A stretch of DNA of 64,000 nucleotides, taken from contig OY781463.1 of assembly GCA_963676725.1 (NCBI GenBank), positions 434,001 through 498,000 of the forward strand, read 5' to 3'. Shown here piece after piece: positions 17,105 to 25,631 of the stretch (position 1 is the stretch's first letter; the number at the start of each line of letters is the position of its first letter). The DNA is from G963662905 sp963676725 (lineage in GTDB: Bacteria > Bacteroidota > Bacteroidia > Bacteroidales > WRLA01). The notes under the pieces are model-generated. The model searched no databases. It was given only the letters and a program-made list of their open reading frames with translations, and was not told the DNA's origin. The translations under genes and the position numbers were made by a program.

Positions 17105-17530
17105 ATGTTACAGCCAAAGAAAACCAAATACCGGAAGCAGCAAAAAGGGAAAATGAAAGGTAATGCTTACCGTGGTAATCAGATATCTTTAGGATCTTTT
17201 GCGATTAAATCACTCGAATTTGCATGGCTAAACGGGCGCCAAATAGAAGCAGCTCGTCAGGCAGTAACTCGTCATATGAAGCGTGAAGGACAATTGTGGA
17301 TCAGAGTATTCCCCGATAAACCTATTACTAAAAAACCTGCCGAAGTAAGGATGGGTAAAGGTAAAGGTGCTCCTGAAGGATTCGTTGCACGTATAAACCC
17401 CGGAAGAATCCTCTTTGAAGCAGATGGAATCACTCTCGAGGTAGCAAAGGAAGCCTTAAGGCTTGCAGCACAAAAATTACCGGTTAAAACCAAATTTATG
17501 GTTCGCCGTGATTATGTAGAAGGACAATAA
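17105..17530 (+). CDS. rplP: Ribosomal protein L16
   Basis: 141 residues, normal length. L16 helps position A-site tRNA and completes 50S maturation. MLQPKKTKYRKQQKGK at the N-terminus and EVRMGKGKGAPEGFVARI in the core are the family marks. It follows rpsC by 33 nt. Confidence 0.98.
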   Translation: MLQPKKTKYRKQQKGKMKGNAYRGNQISLGSFAIKSLEFAWLNGRQIEAARQAVTRHMKREGQLWIRVFPDKPITKKPAEVRMGKGKGAPEGFVARINPGRILFEADGITLEVAKEALRLAAQKLPVKTKFMVRRDYVEGQ

Positions 17531-17559
17531 AAGATTAATTTATAACTTCCTTATAACAA

Positions 17560-17766
17560 ATGAAACAAGAAGTCATTAGAGAACTGTCGACCAGTGACCT
17601 GCAGGAAAGACTTGAGGAGGAGCAAAAGCAACTTACCAGGCTAAAAATCAATCATGCTGTATCCCCATTGGAGAACACCAATAAACTGGCGGAATACAGA
17701 AAAACAATAGCCCGGATCAAGACCGAAATGAGAAGGCGTGAAATTGAAGCAACCAAGAAAGCTTAA
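17560..17766 (+). CDS. rpmC: Ribosomal protein L29
   Basis: 68 residues, a two-helix protein at the tunnel exit. Starts MKQEVIRELSTSDLQERL and contains the family's YRKTIARIKTEMRRRE run. Six nt separate it from rpsQ. Confidence 0.95.
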   Translation: MKQEVIRELSTSDLQERLEEEQKQLTRLKINHAVSPLENTNKLAEYRKTIARIKTEMRRREIEATKKA

Positions 17767-17772
17767 GCACTT

Positions 17773-18027
17773 ATGGAACGTAATCTGAGAAAAGAAAGAA
17801 TAGGCATTGTAGTCAGCAATAAGATGCAAAAATCAATTGTTGTTAAGGTAGATCGTAAGGAAAAACACCCGATTTATGGTAAGTTCATCAAAAAGAGCAC
17901 CAAATTTACTGCTCATGATGAAAAAAACGATTGCAATATCGGTGATAAAGTACGTATAGCCGAAACAAGGCCATTGAGCAAGAACAAATGCTGGCGTTTA
18001 GTCGAAATATTAGAAAGAGCTAAGTAA
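17773..18027 (+). CDS. rpsQ: Ribosomal protein S17
   Basis: 84 residues, an OB-fold protein binding 16S rRNA helix 11. RKERIGIVVSNKMQKSIVVKV and the KYGKFIKKS-like stretch (here IYGKFIKKSTKF) with VRIAETRPLSKNKCWRLVE are the S17 hallmarks. Two nt from rplN. Confidence 0.97.
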   Translation: MERNLRKERIGIVVSNKMQKSIVVKVDRKEKHPIYGKFIKKSTKFTAHDEKNDCNIGDKVRIAETRPLSKNKCWRLVEILERAK

Positions 18028-18029
18028 TT

Positions 18030-18398
18030 ATGATACAACAGGAATCTAGATTAATGGTAGCCGACAACAGCGGAGCGAAAGAAGTACTCTGTATCAGGGT
18101 GCTTGGAGGAACGGGCCGCCGCTACGCCTCAATAGGTGATAAAATCGTTGTCTCTGTAAAAAACGCCATCCCCGGCGGGAATACAAAAAAAGGTACTGTC
18201 GCTAAAGCAGTTGTTGTTCGTACCAAAAAGGAAATCCGTCGTAATGATGGTTCTTACATCCGCTTTGATGATAATGCTGTAGTATTATTAAGCGCTACCG
18301 GTGAAATGGTTGGTACCCGTATCTTTGGCCCTGTGGCCAGAGAACTCAGGGAAAAACAATATATGAAAATTGTTTCATTGGCACCCGAAGTGCTTTAA
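18030..18398 (+). CDS. rplN: Ribosomal protein L14
   Basis: 122 residues. L14 forms an inter-subunit bridge and binds RsfS. MIQQESRLMVADNSGAKEVLCI and TRIFGPVARELREKQYMKIVSLAPEVL are nearly invariant in the family. The stop overlaps an ATG (TAATG) of the rplX frame. Confidence 0.98.
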   Translation: MIQQESRLMVADNSGAKEVLCIRVLGGTGRRYASIGDKIVVSVKNAIPGGNTKKGTVAKAVVVRTKKEIRRNDGSYIRFDDNAVVLLSATGEMVGTRIFGPVARELREKQYMKIVSLAPEVL

Positions 18399-18742
18399 TG
18401 ATTTTAAGTTCAAAGACTATGAAGAAAAAATTCCACATAAAAAAAGGCGATACCGTGATGGTTATCTCCGGAAATAGCAAGGGAATAAAAGGTAAAGTAC
18501 TCATGGTAGATACCATTAAAGAACGGGCCATTGTTGAAGGGGCTAACCTGGTGTCTAAACATACCAAGCCAAATGCAAATAACCCTCAAGGGGGCATTGT
18601 TAAGCAAGAAGCCGGTATCCACGTTTCTAACCTTAAGCTTGTTGATGCTGCGGGAAATATTACTCGCGTAGGTCGTAAGATTGATGAAAAGACCAATAAA
18701 TCTGTTCGTTATTCTAAAAAATCAGGGGAGGTTATTAAGTAA
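18398..18742 (+). CDS. rplX: Ribosomal protein L24
   Basis: 114 residues from the ATG that overlaps the rplN stop. An alternative ATG at 18419 gives MKKKFHIKKGDTVMVISG, which is the length and N-terminus I would expect from relatives, so the true protein may be 107 residues. L24 initiates 50S assembly through its KOW motif (DTVMVISGNSKGIKGKV). The stop overlaps the rplE ATG (TAATG), so this part of the array is translationally coupled. Confidence 0.93.
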   Translation: MILSSKTMKKKFHIKKGDTVMVISGNSKGIKGKVLMVDTIKERAIVEGANLVSKHTKPNANNPQGGIVKQEAGIHVSNLKLVDAAGNITRVGRKIDEKTNKSVRYSKKSGEVIK

Positions 18743-19290
18743 TGAGTTACGTACCAAGATTAGAAGAGAAATACAAGAACGAAGTTGTTCCTGCTTTAAT
18801 GAAACAGTTTGAATACAAAAGTGTTATGCAGGTTCCTCGTATCGTCAAAATAGCAATCAATCAAGGATTGGGTACTGCAATTGCCGATAAAAAACTTATT
18901 GATACAGGTGTTCTTGAAATGACCGCCATCGCGGGTCAAAAAGCTGTAGCAACAAAATCCAAAAGGGATATCTCTAACTTTAAACTTAGAAAAGGGATGC
19001 CTATTGGTGTACGTGTTACCCTGCGCCGTCAAAAAATGTATGAATTTTTGGATCGCTTAATTGCTGTCGCTATTCCACGTGTTCGTGACTTCAATGGTAT
19101 TAAAGCCAAAGGTTTTGATGGTCGTGGTAACTTTACCTTCGGAATTTCAGAACAGATTATCTTCCCTGAAATTGTTATGGATAAAGTGGCTCGCATTAAT
19201 GGAATGGATATTACATTCGTTACCACAGCACCTACAGATAAAGAAGCAATGGAGTTGTTGAAACAATTTGGTTTCCCCTTTACAAAATAA
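18742..19290 (+). CDS. rplE: Ribosomal protein L5
   Basis: 182 residues. L5 binds 5S rRNA in the central protuberance and contacts P-site tRNA. MQVPRIVKIAINQGLG, ISNFKLRKGMPIGVRVTLR and the C-terminal DITFVTTAPTDKEAMELL are conserved. Confidence 0.98.
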   Translation: MSYVPRLEEKYKNEVVPALMKQFEYKSVMQVPRIVKIAINQGLGTAIADKKLIDTGVLEMTAIAGQKAVATKSKRDISNFKLRKGMPIGVRVTLRRQKMYEFLDRLIAVAIPRVRDFNGIKAKGFDGRGNFTFGISEQIIFPEIVMDKVARINGMDITFVTTAPTDKEAMELLKQFGFPFTK

Positions 19291-19298
19291 GAATAGTT

Positions 19299-19568
19299 AT
19301 GGCAAAAGAATCAATGAAAGCCCGTGAGCTTAAGCGCGAAAAACTGGTGATCAAATATGCTGAAAAAAGGGCAGAATTGAAAGCAGAAGGAGACTGGGAA
19401 GCTCTGCAAAAACTCCCCAGAAATTCAAGTGCTGTGCGTCTGCACAATCGTTGTAAATTAACAGGTCGCCCAAAAGGTTATATGCGTCAATTTGGTCTTT
19501 CCCGTATCAATTTCAGGGAGATGGCAGCAAATGGGCTTATCCCCGGAGTGAGAAAAGCGAGCTGGTAA
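19299..19568 (+). CDS. rpsN: Ribosomal protein S14 (long, zinc-independent form)
   Basis: 89 residues. This is the long C-minus type: the CxxC...CxxC zinc ligands of the short form are absent (only the single Cys of NRCKLTGRPKGYMRQFG), and the C-terminus SRINFREMAANGLIPGVRKASW is canonical. S14 contributes to the 30S head and A site. Confidence 0.97.
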   Translation: MAKESMKARELKREKLVIKYAEKRAELKAEGDWEALQKLPRNSSAVRLHNRCKLTGRPKGYMRQFGLSRINFREMAANGLIPGVRKASW

Positions 19569-19607
19569 TTAATAGTTTGATAGAGAGAATTTAAATTTTA
19601 TTTGAAT

Positions 19608-20006
19608 ATGTTAACCGATCCGATAGCAGATTATTTAACCAGAATCAGGAATGCCATCATGGCCAAACATCGTGTGGTAGAAATTCCGGCTTCGAATATG
19701 AAGAAGGCCATCACGAAAATCCTTTATGATAAAGGATATATCCTGAATTATAAATTCGAGGACGATAAAATTCCAGGGACAATTAAAATCGCTTTAAAAT
19801 ATCATCCTGTAACCAAGGAAGCTGCAATCCGTAAGATTGAAAGAATCAGCCGTCCTGGTCTTCGTACCTATGCTAATTCACGCGAATTACCTAGAGTACT
19901 CAACGGTTTAGGTATCGCTGTACTTTCTACTTCCAGTGGTGTTATCACTGATAAAGAAGCGCGTGACCTTGGTGTTGGAGGCGAAGTAATTTGTTATGTA
20001 AGTTAA
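19608..20006 (+). CDS. rpsH: Ribosomal protein S8
   Basis: 132 residues from the ATG at 19608, which gives the expected MLTDPIADYLTRIRNA; a TTG two codons upstream is not needed. S8 binds the central domain of 16S rRNA and in other bacteria represses the spc operon. The C-terminal GVITDKEARDLGVGGEVICYVS is diagnostic. Confidence 0.97.
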   Translation: MLTDPIADYLTRIRNAIMAKHRVVEIPASNMKKAITKILYDKGYILNYKFEDDKIPGTIKIALKYHPVTKEAAIRKIERISRPGLRTYANSRELPRVLNGLGIAVLSTSSGVITDKEARDLGVGGEVICYVS

Positions 20007-20024
20007 TCAAGAAGAACCCAGATT

Positions 20025-20579
20025 ATGTCACGTATAGGAAAATTACCCATCAGTGTACCTTCAGGAGTAGAGCTTACGATTTCCCCGGAAAACCTTGTTA
20101 CCGTTAAAGGTAAACTTGGTGAATTGACTCAGCAAGTTAATCCTGCTGTGAAAATTAACTACGAGGAAGGAATTGTTACTCTGAGCATTGAAGAGGAAAC
20201 AAAACAAAATAAATCATATCATGGTCTGTACCGTGTACTGATCAGTAATATGGTTAAAGGTGTATCAGAAGGTTTTGTTATTGAGCAAGAGTTAATAGGT
20301 GTAGGTTATAAAGTAACCGTAGAGGGCCAGGTGCTAGAATTAGCATTGGGGTACTCACACCATATTTATCTTCAACTTCCGGACGAAGTGAAGGCAGAAG
20401 CTACTGCAGAGCGCGGTAAAAACCCAAGCCTAAAGTTAATTAGTTGTGATAAACAACTGGTAGGACAGGTTGCTGCAAAAATTCGTTCTTTGCGCAAACC
20501 TGAACCATATAAAGGCAAAGGAATCCTTTATAAAGGAGAAATTGTTCGCCGTAAAGCAGGTAAAACAGCAGCCAGTTAA
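20025..20579 (+). CDS. rplF: Ribosomal protein L6
   Basis: 184 residues with the duplicated L6 fold: MSRIGKLPISVPSGVELTI at the N-terminus and EPYKGKGILYKGEIVRRKAGK at the C-terminus, the latter the family signature. L6 lies next to the factor-binding site of the 50S subunit. Confidence 0.97.
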   Translation: MSRIGKLPISVPSGVELTISPENLVTVKGKLGELTQQVNPAVKINYEEGIVTLSIEEETKQNKSYHGLYRVLISNMVKGVSEGFVIEQELIGVGYKVTVEGQVLELALGYSHHIYLQLPDEVKAEATAERGKNPSLKLISCDKQLVGQVAAKIRSLRKPEPYKGKGILYKGEIVRRKAGKTAAS

Positions 20580-20605
20580 TTTAATCTTTTAAATAGTTTT
20601 GGAGA

Positions 20606-20968
20606 ATGGCTATCAAGAATAAAAAAGAATATAGCAGATACCGGATTAAAAAGCGTATCAGGAAAATTATCAACGGAACGCCCGAAAGGCCAAGACTTAA
20701 CGTCTTCAGGAGCAATAAGGATATATATGTTCAGCTTATTGATGACACAGAAGGTAAAACTATCTGCGCAGCATCTACCAGAGGCAACGATTTTGCAGAA
20801 AAAAATCTTCCTAAAATTGAGCAGGCCAAGATTGTTGGAAAACTGATAGCCCAGAAAGCCAGCGATGCGGGAATACAAAATGTAGTATTTGACAGAAATG
20901 GTTATTTGTATCACGGGAGAATCAAAGCTTTGGCAGAAGCTGCCAGAGAAGGAGGTCTCAAATTTTAA
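20606..20968 (+). CDS. rplR: Ribosomal protein L18
   Basis: 120 residues. L18 binds 5S rRNA with L5 and L25. RPRLNVFRSNKDIYVQLIDD, the FDRNGYLYHGRIKALAEAAREGGL C-terminal helix region (in parts) and the basic N-terminus are conserved. Nine nt before rpsE. Confidence 0.97.
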   Translation: MAIKNKKEYSRYRIKKRIRKIINGTPERPRLNVFRSNKDIYVQLIDDTEGKTICAASTRGNDFAEKNLPKIEQAKIVGKLIAQKASDAGIQNVVFDRNGYLYHGRIKALAEAAREGGLKF

Positions 20969-20977
20969 AGGGAAACT

Positions 20978-21496
20978 ATGTCAGACGTTAATATCAAAAG
21001 AGTAAAATCAAGCGAGATCGAATTAAAAGACAGACTCGTTAGTATCCAGCGGGTAACAAAAGTTACCAAAGGGGGTAGAACTTTTAGTTTCTCTGCAATT
21101 GTTGTAGTTGGTAATGAAGATGGTGTTGTAGGTTACGGCCTTGGAAAAGCAAAAGAAGTTACCTCTGCTATCGCTAAAGGTATTGATGATGCTAAAAAGA
21201 ACCTTGTTCATGTTCCTGTGCTTCATGGTACAATTCCTCACGAACAAGTCGGACGATATAGTGGTGCCAATGTATTTATGAAACCAGCTGCTCCTGGTAC
21301 AGGTGTTATCGCCGGTGGTGCTATGCGTGCTGTTCTCGAAAGTGTTGGAGTAAAAGATGTACTTGCGAAATCAAAAGGCTCATCAAACCCACATAGCGTT
21401 GTGAAAGCAACTATTAATGCACTCAAACTTCTGAGAGATCCTCATACTATTGCTCAGTTAAGAGGTGTGGATCTTAACAAAGTCTTTAACGGTTAA
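20978..21496 (+). CDS. rpsE: Ribosomal protein S5
   Basis: 172 residues. S5 acts in decoding accuracy and mRNA unwinding. It has the double-stranded RNA-binding-like N domain with VTKGGRTFSFSAIVVVG and GVVGYGLGKAKEV, followed by the AAPGTGVIAGGAMRAVLE segment. Spectinomycin-loop residues were not compared in detail. Confidence 0.97.
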   Translation: MSDVNIKRVKSSEIELKDRLVSIQRVTKVTKGGRTFSFSAIVVVGNEDGVVGYGLGKAKEVTSAIAKGIDDAKKNLVHVPVLHGTIPHEQVGRYSGANVFMKPAAPGTGVIAGGAMRAVLESVGVKDVLAKSKGSSNPHSVVKATINALKLLRDPHTIAQLRGVDLNKVFNG

Positions 21497-21509
21497 ATCC
21501 CCGAGGAAA

Positions 21510-21689
21510 ATGAAAAAAATCAAAGTAACACAAATTCGCAGTGCTATTGGTAGGCCAAAAGACCAGAAAGCTACTATTGAAGCTTTAGGTTTAAGGAGAT
21601 TAAATCATACTGTTGAGCATACTGCGACACCGCAGATTTTAGGAATGGTTGCTAAGGTGAACCATCTTATTAAAGTAGAAGAAATTTAG
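21510..21689 (+). CDS. rpmD: Ribosomal protein L30
   Basis: 59 residues from the ATG at 21510; the longer frame from 21465 runs back into rpsE and is not expected. KKIKVTQIRSAIGRPKDQKA and TPQILGMVAKVNHLIKVEE are the family features. A purine run (GAGGAAA) just before the ATG is one of the few Shine-Dalgarno-like sites in the array and supports this start. Confidence 0.96.
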   Translation: MKKIKVTQIRSAIGRPKDQKATIEALGLRRLNHTVEHTATPQILGMVAKVNHLIKVEEI

Positions 21690-21714
21690 TAGAAACTCTT
21701 AATATACTATAAAC

Positions 21715-22161
21715 ATGGATTTAGGTAATCTGAAACCGGCCAAAGGATCTGTTAAAAACAGAAAACGTATCGGTAGAGGGCAAGGCTCTGGACACGGTGG
21801 AACATCAACCCGTGGTCATAAAGGTGCTAAATCAAGGTCAGGTTACAGCCGTAAGCTCGGTTTTGAAGGAGGCCAAATGCCTCTATACCGCCGGGTGCCA
21901 AAAGGCGGCTTTAAAAACATTAACCGTGTAGAATACAGCCCTGTAAATATTGCTACCCTTGAAAAAATTAGTGCTGAAAAAGGGATCAACGTTTTTGATG
22001 CCCAAGCATTTATTGACTTAGGACTCGCTACAAAAAATGATAGGGTGAAAATTCTGGCTCGTGGTGAGCTGTCTGCAAAATTGGAAGTAAGCGCACACGC
22101 TTTTTCAAAAAAAGCTCAGGAAGCTATCGAAGCTCAGGGCGGAATTGCAACAATTATTTAA
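21715..22161 (+). CDS. rplO: Ribosomal protein L15
   Basis: 148 residues. L15 is a late 50S assembly protein. The Gly/Arg-rich N-terminal extension (RIGRGQGSGHGGTSTRGHKG, GFEGGQMPLYRRVPKGGF) is diagnostic. Directly upstream of secY, the usual spc order. Confidence 0.97.
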   Translation: MDLGNLKPAKGSVKNRKRIGRGQGSGHGGTSTRGHKGAKSRSGYSRKLGFEGGQMPLYRRVPKGGFKNINRVEYSPVNIATLEKISAEKGINVFDAQAFIDLGLATKNDRVKILARGELSAKLEVSAHAFSKKAQEAIEAQGGIATII

Positions 22162-22223
22162 TAGTTTTACGGATTCTAAAGCTGCAGAGATAGTACTAGA
22201 GGCAGTAAACAAATCATGAACTA

Positions 22224-23579
22224 ATGAAAAAACTGATAGAGACCATCAAAAACATCTGGAAAATTGAAGAACTGCGTAACCGCATTCTTTATACCTTAGG
22301 AATCCTGCTGATTTATCGCTTAGGAGCCTATGTAGTAATTCCCGGTGTGGATCCTAATCAACTGGCAAATCTGCAAAGCCAGTCTTCCAGTGGCTTATTG
22401 GGCCTGCTGAATATGTTCTCAGGGGGTGCATTTTCAAATGCATCTATTTTTGCTCTGGGTATTATGCCCTATATTTCTGCCTCCATCGTAATTCAGTTGC
22501 TTGGAATGGCTGTGCCATATTTCCAAAAACTGCAGAAAGAAGGTGAAAGCGGAAGGCGAAAAATTAATCAAATTACACGTTATTTAACAATTGCTGTTAC
22601 CGGTTTTCAAGCCCCTGGCTATATCGCTAACCTGGTATCACAATTACCGGCTCAAGCAATTACACCTTTTGATGCTAATGTAACGACACCTTCAACATTT
22701 TTCTGGATTTCTAGTATTGTTATCCTGATCTCCGGTACTATGTTTGTTATGTGGTTGGGTGAAAGAATTACCGATAAAGGAATTGGTAATGGTATCTCAC
22801 TCATTATCATGATTGGTATTATTGCACGACTGCCATTTGCCCTTTTTGGGGAATTAATCTCCAGAATGGAAGAAAAAGGTGGTGGACTGGTATTCTTTGT
22901 TATTGAAATAGTTGTTCTGATTGCTGTAATATTGCTCACGATATTACTGGTACAAGGTACTCGTAAAATACCGGTTCAATATGCAAAAAGAGTTGTCGGA
23001 AACCGTCAATACGGTGGTGTTCGTCAGTATATTCCCCTTAAAGTGAATGCAGCAGGTGTTATGCCGATCATCTTTGCTCAGGCAATTATGTTCCTCCCAC
23101 TTACTTTGGCAGGCTTTAGCGATAGTGAAGCAATGGGGAGTTTTGCTGCAGCATTTACAAATATTCAAGGCTTTTGGTACAATTTCGTTACTGCTGTTCT
23201 GATTATCGTGTTCACTTATTTCTACACAGCGATTACTGTGAACCCAAATCAAATGGCAGAGGATATGAAGAAAAATGGAGGTTTTATCCCTGGTGTTAAA
23301 CCTGGGAAAAGAACCGCAGACTTTATAGATACAGTCATGTCTCGTATTACCTTACCCGGATCAATTTTTCTGGCCTTCGTAGCCATTATGCCATCTTTGG
23401 TAAGTTTACTCGGTGTAACTACGCAGTTTTCGCAGTTCTATGGAGGAACCTCCCTACTCATTTTAGTTGGTGTTGTGCTCGACACGCTTTATCAAATTGA
23501 AAGCCATCTTCTGATGCGTCACTATGATGGTCTTACAAAATCCGGAAGGATTAAAGGCCGCGCAGGCGGCATCATGTAA
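22224..23579 (+). CDS. secY: Protein translocase channel subunit SecY
   Basis: 451 residues with ten hydrophobic segments. SecY forms the inner-membrane pore for secreted and membrane proteins. Recognised by IYRLGAYVVIPGVDP in TM1, the plug region LNMFSGGAFSNASIFALGI, PYISASIVIQLL, and the cytoplasmic loops with PVQYAKRVVG. SecD/SecF for the same channel are fused and lie near 47-50 kb; no secE or secG is in the window. Confidence 0.97.
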   Translation: MKKLIETIKNIWKIEELRNRILYTLGILLIYRLGAYVVIPGVDPNQLANLQSQSSSGLLGLLNMFSGGAFSNASIFALGIMPYISASIVIQLLGMAVPYFQKLQKEGESGRRKINQITRYLTIAVTGFQAPGYIANLVSQLPAQAITPFDANVTTPSTFFWISSIVILISGTMFVMWLGERITDKGIGNGISLIIMIGIIARLPFALFGELISRMEEKGGGLVFFVIEIVVLIAVILLTILLVQGTRKIPVQYAKRVVGNRQYGGVRQYIPLKVNAAGVMPIIFAQAIMFLPLTLAGFSDSEAMGSFAAAFTNIQGFWYNFVTAVLIIVFTYFYTAITVNPNQMAEDMKKNGGFIPGVKPGKRTADFIDTVMSRITLPGSIFLAFVAIMPSLVSLLGVTTQFSQFYGGTSLLILVGVVLDTLYQIESHLLMRHYDGLTKSGRIKGRAGGIM

Positions 23580-23593
23580 GAAAAATTTTGATA

Positions 23594-24376
23594 ATGAGCA
23601 TACCGATTAAAACGACAGAAGAAATAGAATTACTAAGAGAAAGTTCTTTGCTTGTTGGTAGAACGCTGGCAGAAGTAGCCCGGTATATCAAACCCGGAGT
23701 CGCTACAAAAAAACTTGATGAAATTGCGGAAACCTTTATTCTCGACAATAAAGCAATCCCCGGTTTTAAAGGAATGTATGGATTTCCTGCAACCCTTTGC
23801 ATTAGCATCAATGATCACGTTGTTCATGGTATTCCAGGAGATCGTATTTTGGAAGAAGGTGATATCGTATCCGTTGATTGTGGTGTATTGAAAAATGAGT
23901 TTTATGGCGATTCAGCCTATACTTTTGCAGTTGGCGAGGTGTCTGAAGAGGTTCGAGCATTAATGGATGCAACTAAAGAATCGCTTTATAAAGGGATCGA
24001 GCAAGCTGTACATGGGAATAGGGTAGGAGATATCGGACATGCTGTACAAACCTATGTTGAAGCGAAAGGTTATTCTGTAGTCAGGGATCTTGTTGGACAC
24101 GGTCTCGGGCGAAAATTGCATGAAAAACCGGAAGTGCCTAATTATGGAAAGCGAGGAAAAGGCCCATTGCTAAAAGAAGGAATGGTACTGGCAATCGAAC
24201 CCATGATAAACCTAGGTAAATTTAGGGTGGTACAAGAACGCGACGGATGGACAATACGAACAGCCGATCGACTTCCATCAGCGCACTACGAACATGATAT
24301 TGCAGTTTTCAAAGGAAAAGCGGAGATATTATCCACTTTTGATTATATTGAAGAGGTATTACAAAAAATGAAATAG
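23594..24376 (+). CDS. map: Methionine aminopeptidase, type I
   Basis: 260 residues from the ATG at 23594; a TTG two codons upstream is less likely. It removes the initiator methionine from new proteins. All five metal ligands can be placed: Asp in SVDCGV and Asp in YGDSAY, His in GHGLGRKLHE, Glu in AIEPMI and Glu in VQERDG; the substrate-binding His is in NDHVVHGIP. Its position between secY and infA is typical. Confidence 0.96.
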   Translation: MSIPIKTTEEIELLRESSLLVGRTLAEVARYIKPGVATKKLDEIAETFILDNKAIPGFKGMYGFPATLCISINDHVVHGIPGDRILEEGDIVSVDCGVLKNEFYGDSAYTFAVGEVSEEVRALMDATKESLYKGIEQAVHGNRVGDIGHAVQTYVEAKGYSVVRDLVGHGLGRKLHEKPEVPNYGKRGKGPLLKEGMVLAIEPMINLGKFRVVQERDGWTIRTADRLPSAHYEHDIAVFKGKAEILSTFDYIEEVLQKMK

Positions 24377-24381
24377 GATAT

Positions 24382-24600
24382 ATGGCAAAACAACCTTCTA
24401 TAGAACAAGATGGTACCGTTATCGAATCGCTGGGTAATGCCATGTTTCGGGTCGAACTCGAAAATGGTCATGTTATAACAGCGCATATTTCAGGAAAGAT
24501 GCGTATGCATTATATCCGGATATTACCAGGAGATAGAGTGAAAGTAGAGATGACTCCCTATGACCTGTCTAAAGGACGAATTACATACCGATATAAATAA
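24382..24600 (+). CDS. infA: Translation initiation factor IF-1
   Basis: 72 residues, a single S1-like OB fold. MAKQPSIEQDGTVIESLG, GHVITAHISGKMRMHYIRI and LPGDRVKVEMTPYDLSKGRI are the family core. IF-1 blocks the A site during initiation. Five nt after map. Confidence 0.98.
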   Translation: MAKQPSIEQDGTVIESLGNAMFRVELENGHVITAHISGKMRMHYIRILPGDRVKVEMTPYDLSKGRITYRYK

Positions 24601-24624
24601 AGAACCTAAATAATAGCTTTAAAG

Positions 24625-24741
24625 ATGAAAGTCAGAGCATCCGTTAAGAAAAGGTCTTCAGAGTGCAAAATTGTACGTAGAAAAGGAAGACTGTACGTAA
24701 TCAACAAGAAGAACCCGAAGTTTAAACAACGTCAGGGTTAA
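24625..24741 (+). CDS. rpmJ: Ribosomal protein L36 (zinc-ligand-poor form)
   Basis: A 38-residue gene: MKVRASVKKRSSECKIVRRK at the N-terminus and KKNPKFKQRQG at the end. Of the usual three Cys and one His zinc ligands only Cys14 is kept (the others are Ser11, and Asn/Lys and Phe near the end), so zinc binding is unlikely. It lies 24 nt after infA and 41 nt before rpsM, the normal place. Confidence 0.97.
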   Translation: MKVRASVKKRSSECKIVRRKGRLYVINKKNPKFKQRQG

Positions 24742-24782
24742 TTAGAAAATTAGTTCAACATTGATTAAATAAATCAGTTTTT

Positions 24783-25163
24783 ATGGCAAGGATTGCTGGT
24801 GTTGATATACCAAATGATAAAAGAGGGCAAATAAGCCTAACCTACATCTTTGGCATCGGTCTAAGTACCGCTACCAAGATCTTAAATCAAGCAGGAGTTG
24901 ATGTAGATAAAAAAGTAAACGATTGGACAGATGACGAACAGAAGGTAATTCGTGAAGTCATCGGTAACCATTTTACTGTAGAAGGTGAACTTCGATCAGA
25001 AATACAAATGAACATCAAACGTTTGATGGACATTGGTTGTTACCGCGGTATCCGTCATCGTATAGGCTTACCACTTCGTGGCCAAAGCACAAAAAATAAT
25101 GCCCGTACGCGAAAAGGCCGTAAAAAGACCGTTGCGAACAAAAAGAAAGCACCGAAAGGTTAA
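24783..25163 (+). CDS. rpsM: Ribosomal protein S13
   Basis: 126 residues. S13 bridges the subunits at the 30S head and contacts P-site tRNA. MARIAGVDIPNDKRGQISLTYIFGIG at the N-terminus (first part quoted) and RGIRHRIGLPLRGQSTKNNA with its basic tail are diagnostic. Confidence 0.97.
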   Translation: MARIAGVDIPNDKRGQISLTYIFGIGLSTATKILNQAGVDVDKKVNDWTDDEQKVIREVIGNHFTVEGELRSEIQMNIKRLMDIGCYRGIRHRIGLPLRGQSTKNNARTRKGRKKTVANKKKAPKG

Positions 25164-25194
25164 TATTGATTGAAAATTTGACGAATAATATAGT

Positions 25195-25593
25195 ATGGCT
25201 AAAAGTGGAAAAAGCGGTAAAGCGACCAAGAAAAGAGTCGTAAAAGTTGAAGCAGTTGGCAAAGCTTTTGTAAGCGCGACCTTCAACAATATCATTATCA
25301 CGCTCACCAATAATAATGGACAGGTGATTTCATGGTCCTCAGCTGGAAAAATGGGCTTTAGGGGTTCTAAAAAGAACACTCCTTATGCAGCTCAAACTGC
25401 TGCAGAAGATTGTGCAAAAACAGCCTATGACCTTGGCTTGAGAAAAGTGAAGGTTTACGTTAAAGGACCAGGATCCGGAAGGGAATCTGCAATTCGTACC
25501 ATTCATTCCGCCGGTATTGAGGTTACTGAAATCAAAGACATTACTCCATTGCCTCATAATGGATGTCGTCCGCCGAAACGCAGAAGAGTGTAA
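25195..25593 (+). CDS. rpsK: Ribosomal protein S11
   Basis: 132 residues. S11 sits on the 30S platform near the Shine-Dalgarno helix. The family signature SAGKMGFRGSKKNTPYAAQ and the C-terminal ITPLPHNGCRPPKRRRV are intact. I recall that S11, with S18 and S21, has been linked to concealment of the anti-SD in Bacteroidota, which fits the scarcity of SD sites here. Confidence 0.98.
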   Translation: MAKSGKSGKATKKRVVKVEAVGKAFVSATFNNIIITLTNNNGQVISWSSAGKMGFRGSKKNTPYAAQTAAEDCAKTAYDLGLRKVKVYVKGPGSGRESAIRTIHSAGIEVTEIKDITPLPHNGCRPPKRRRV

Positions 25594-25631
25594 TGTTTAT
25601 TTATTGTTGTAAATTTTAAATTAGTTAGTCC

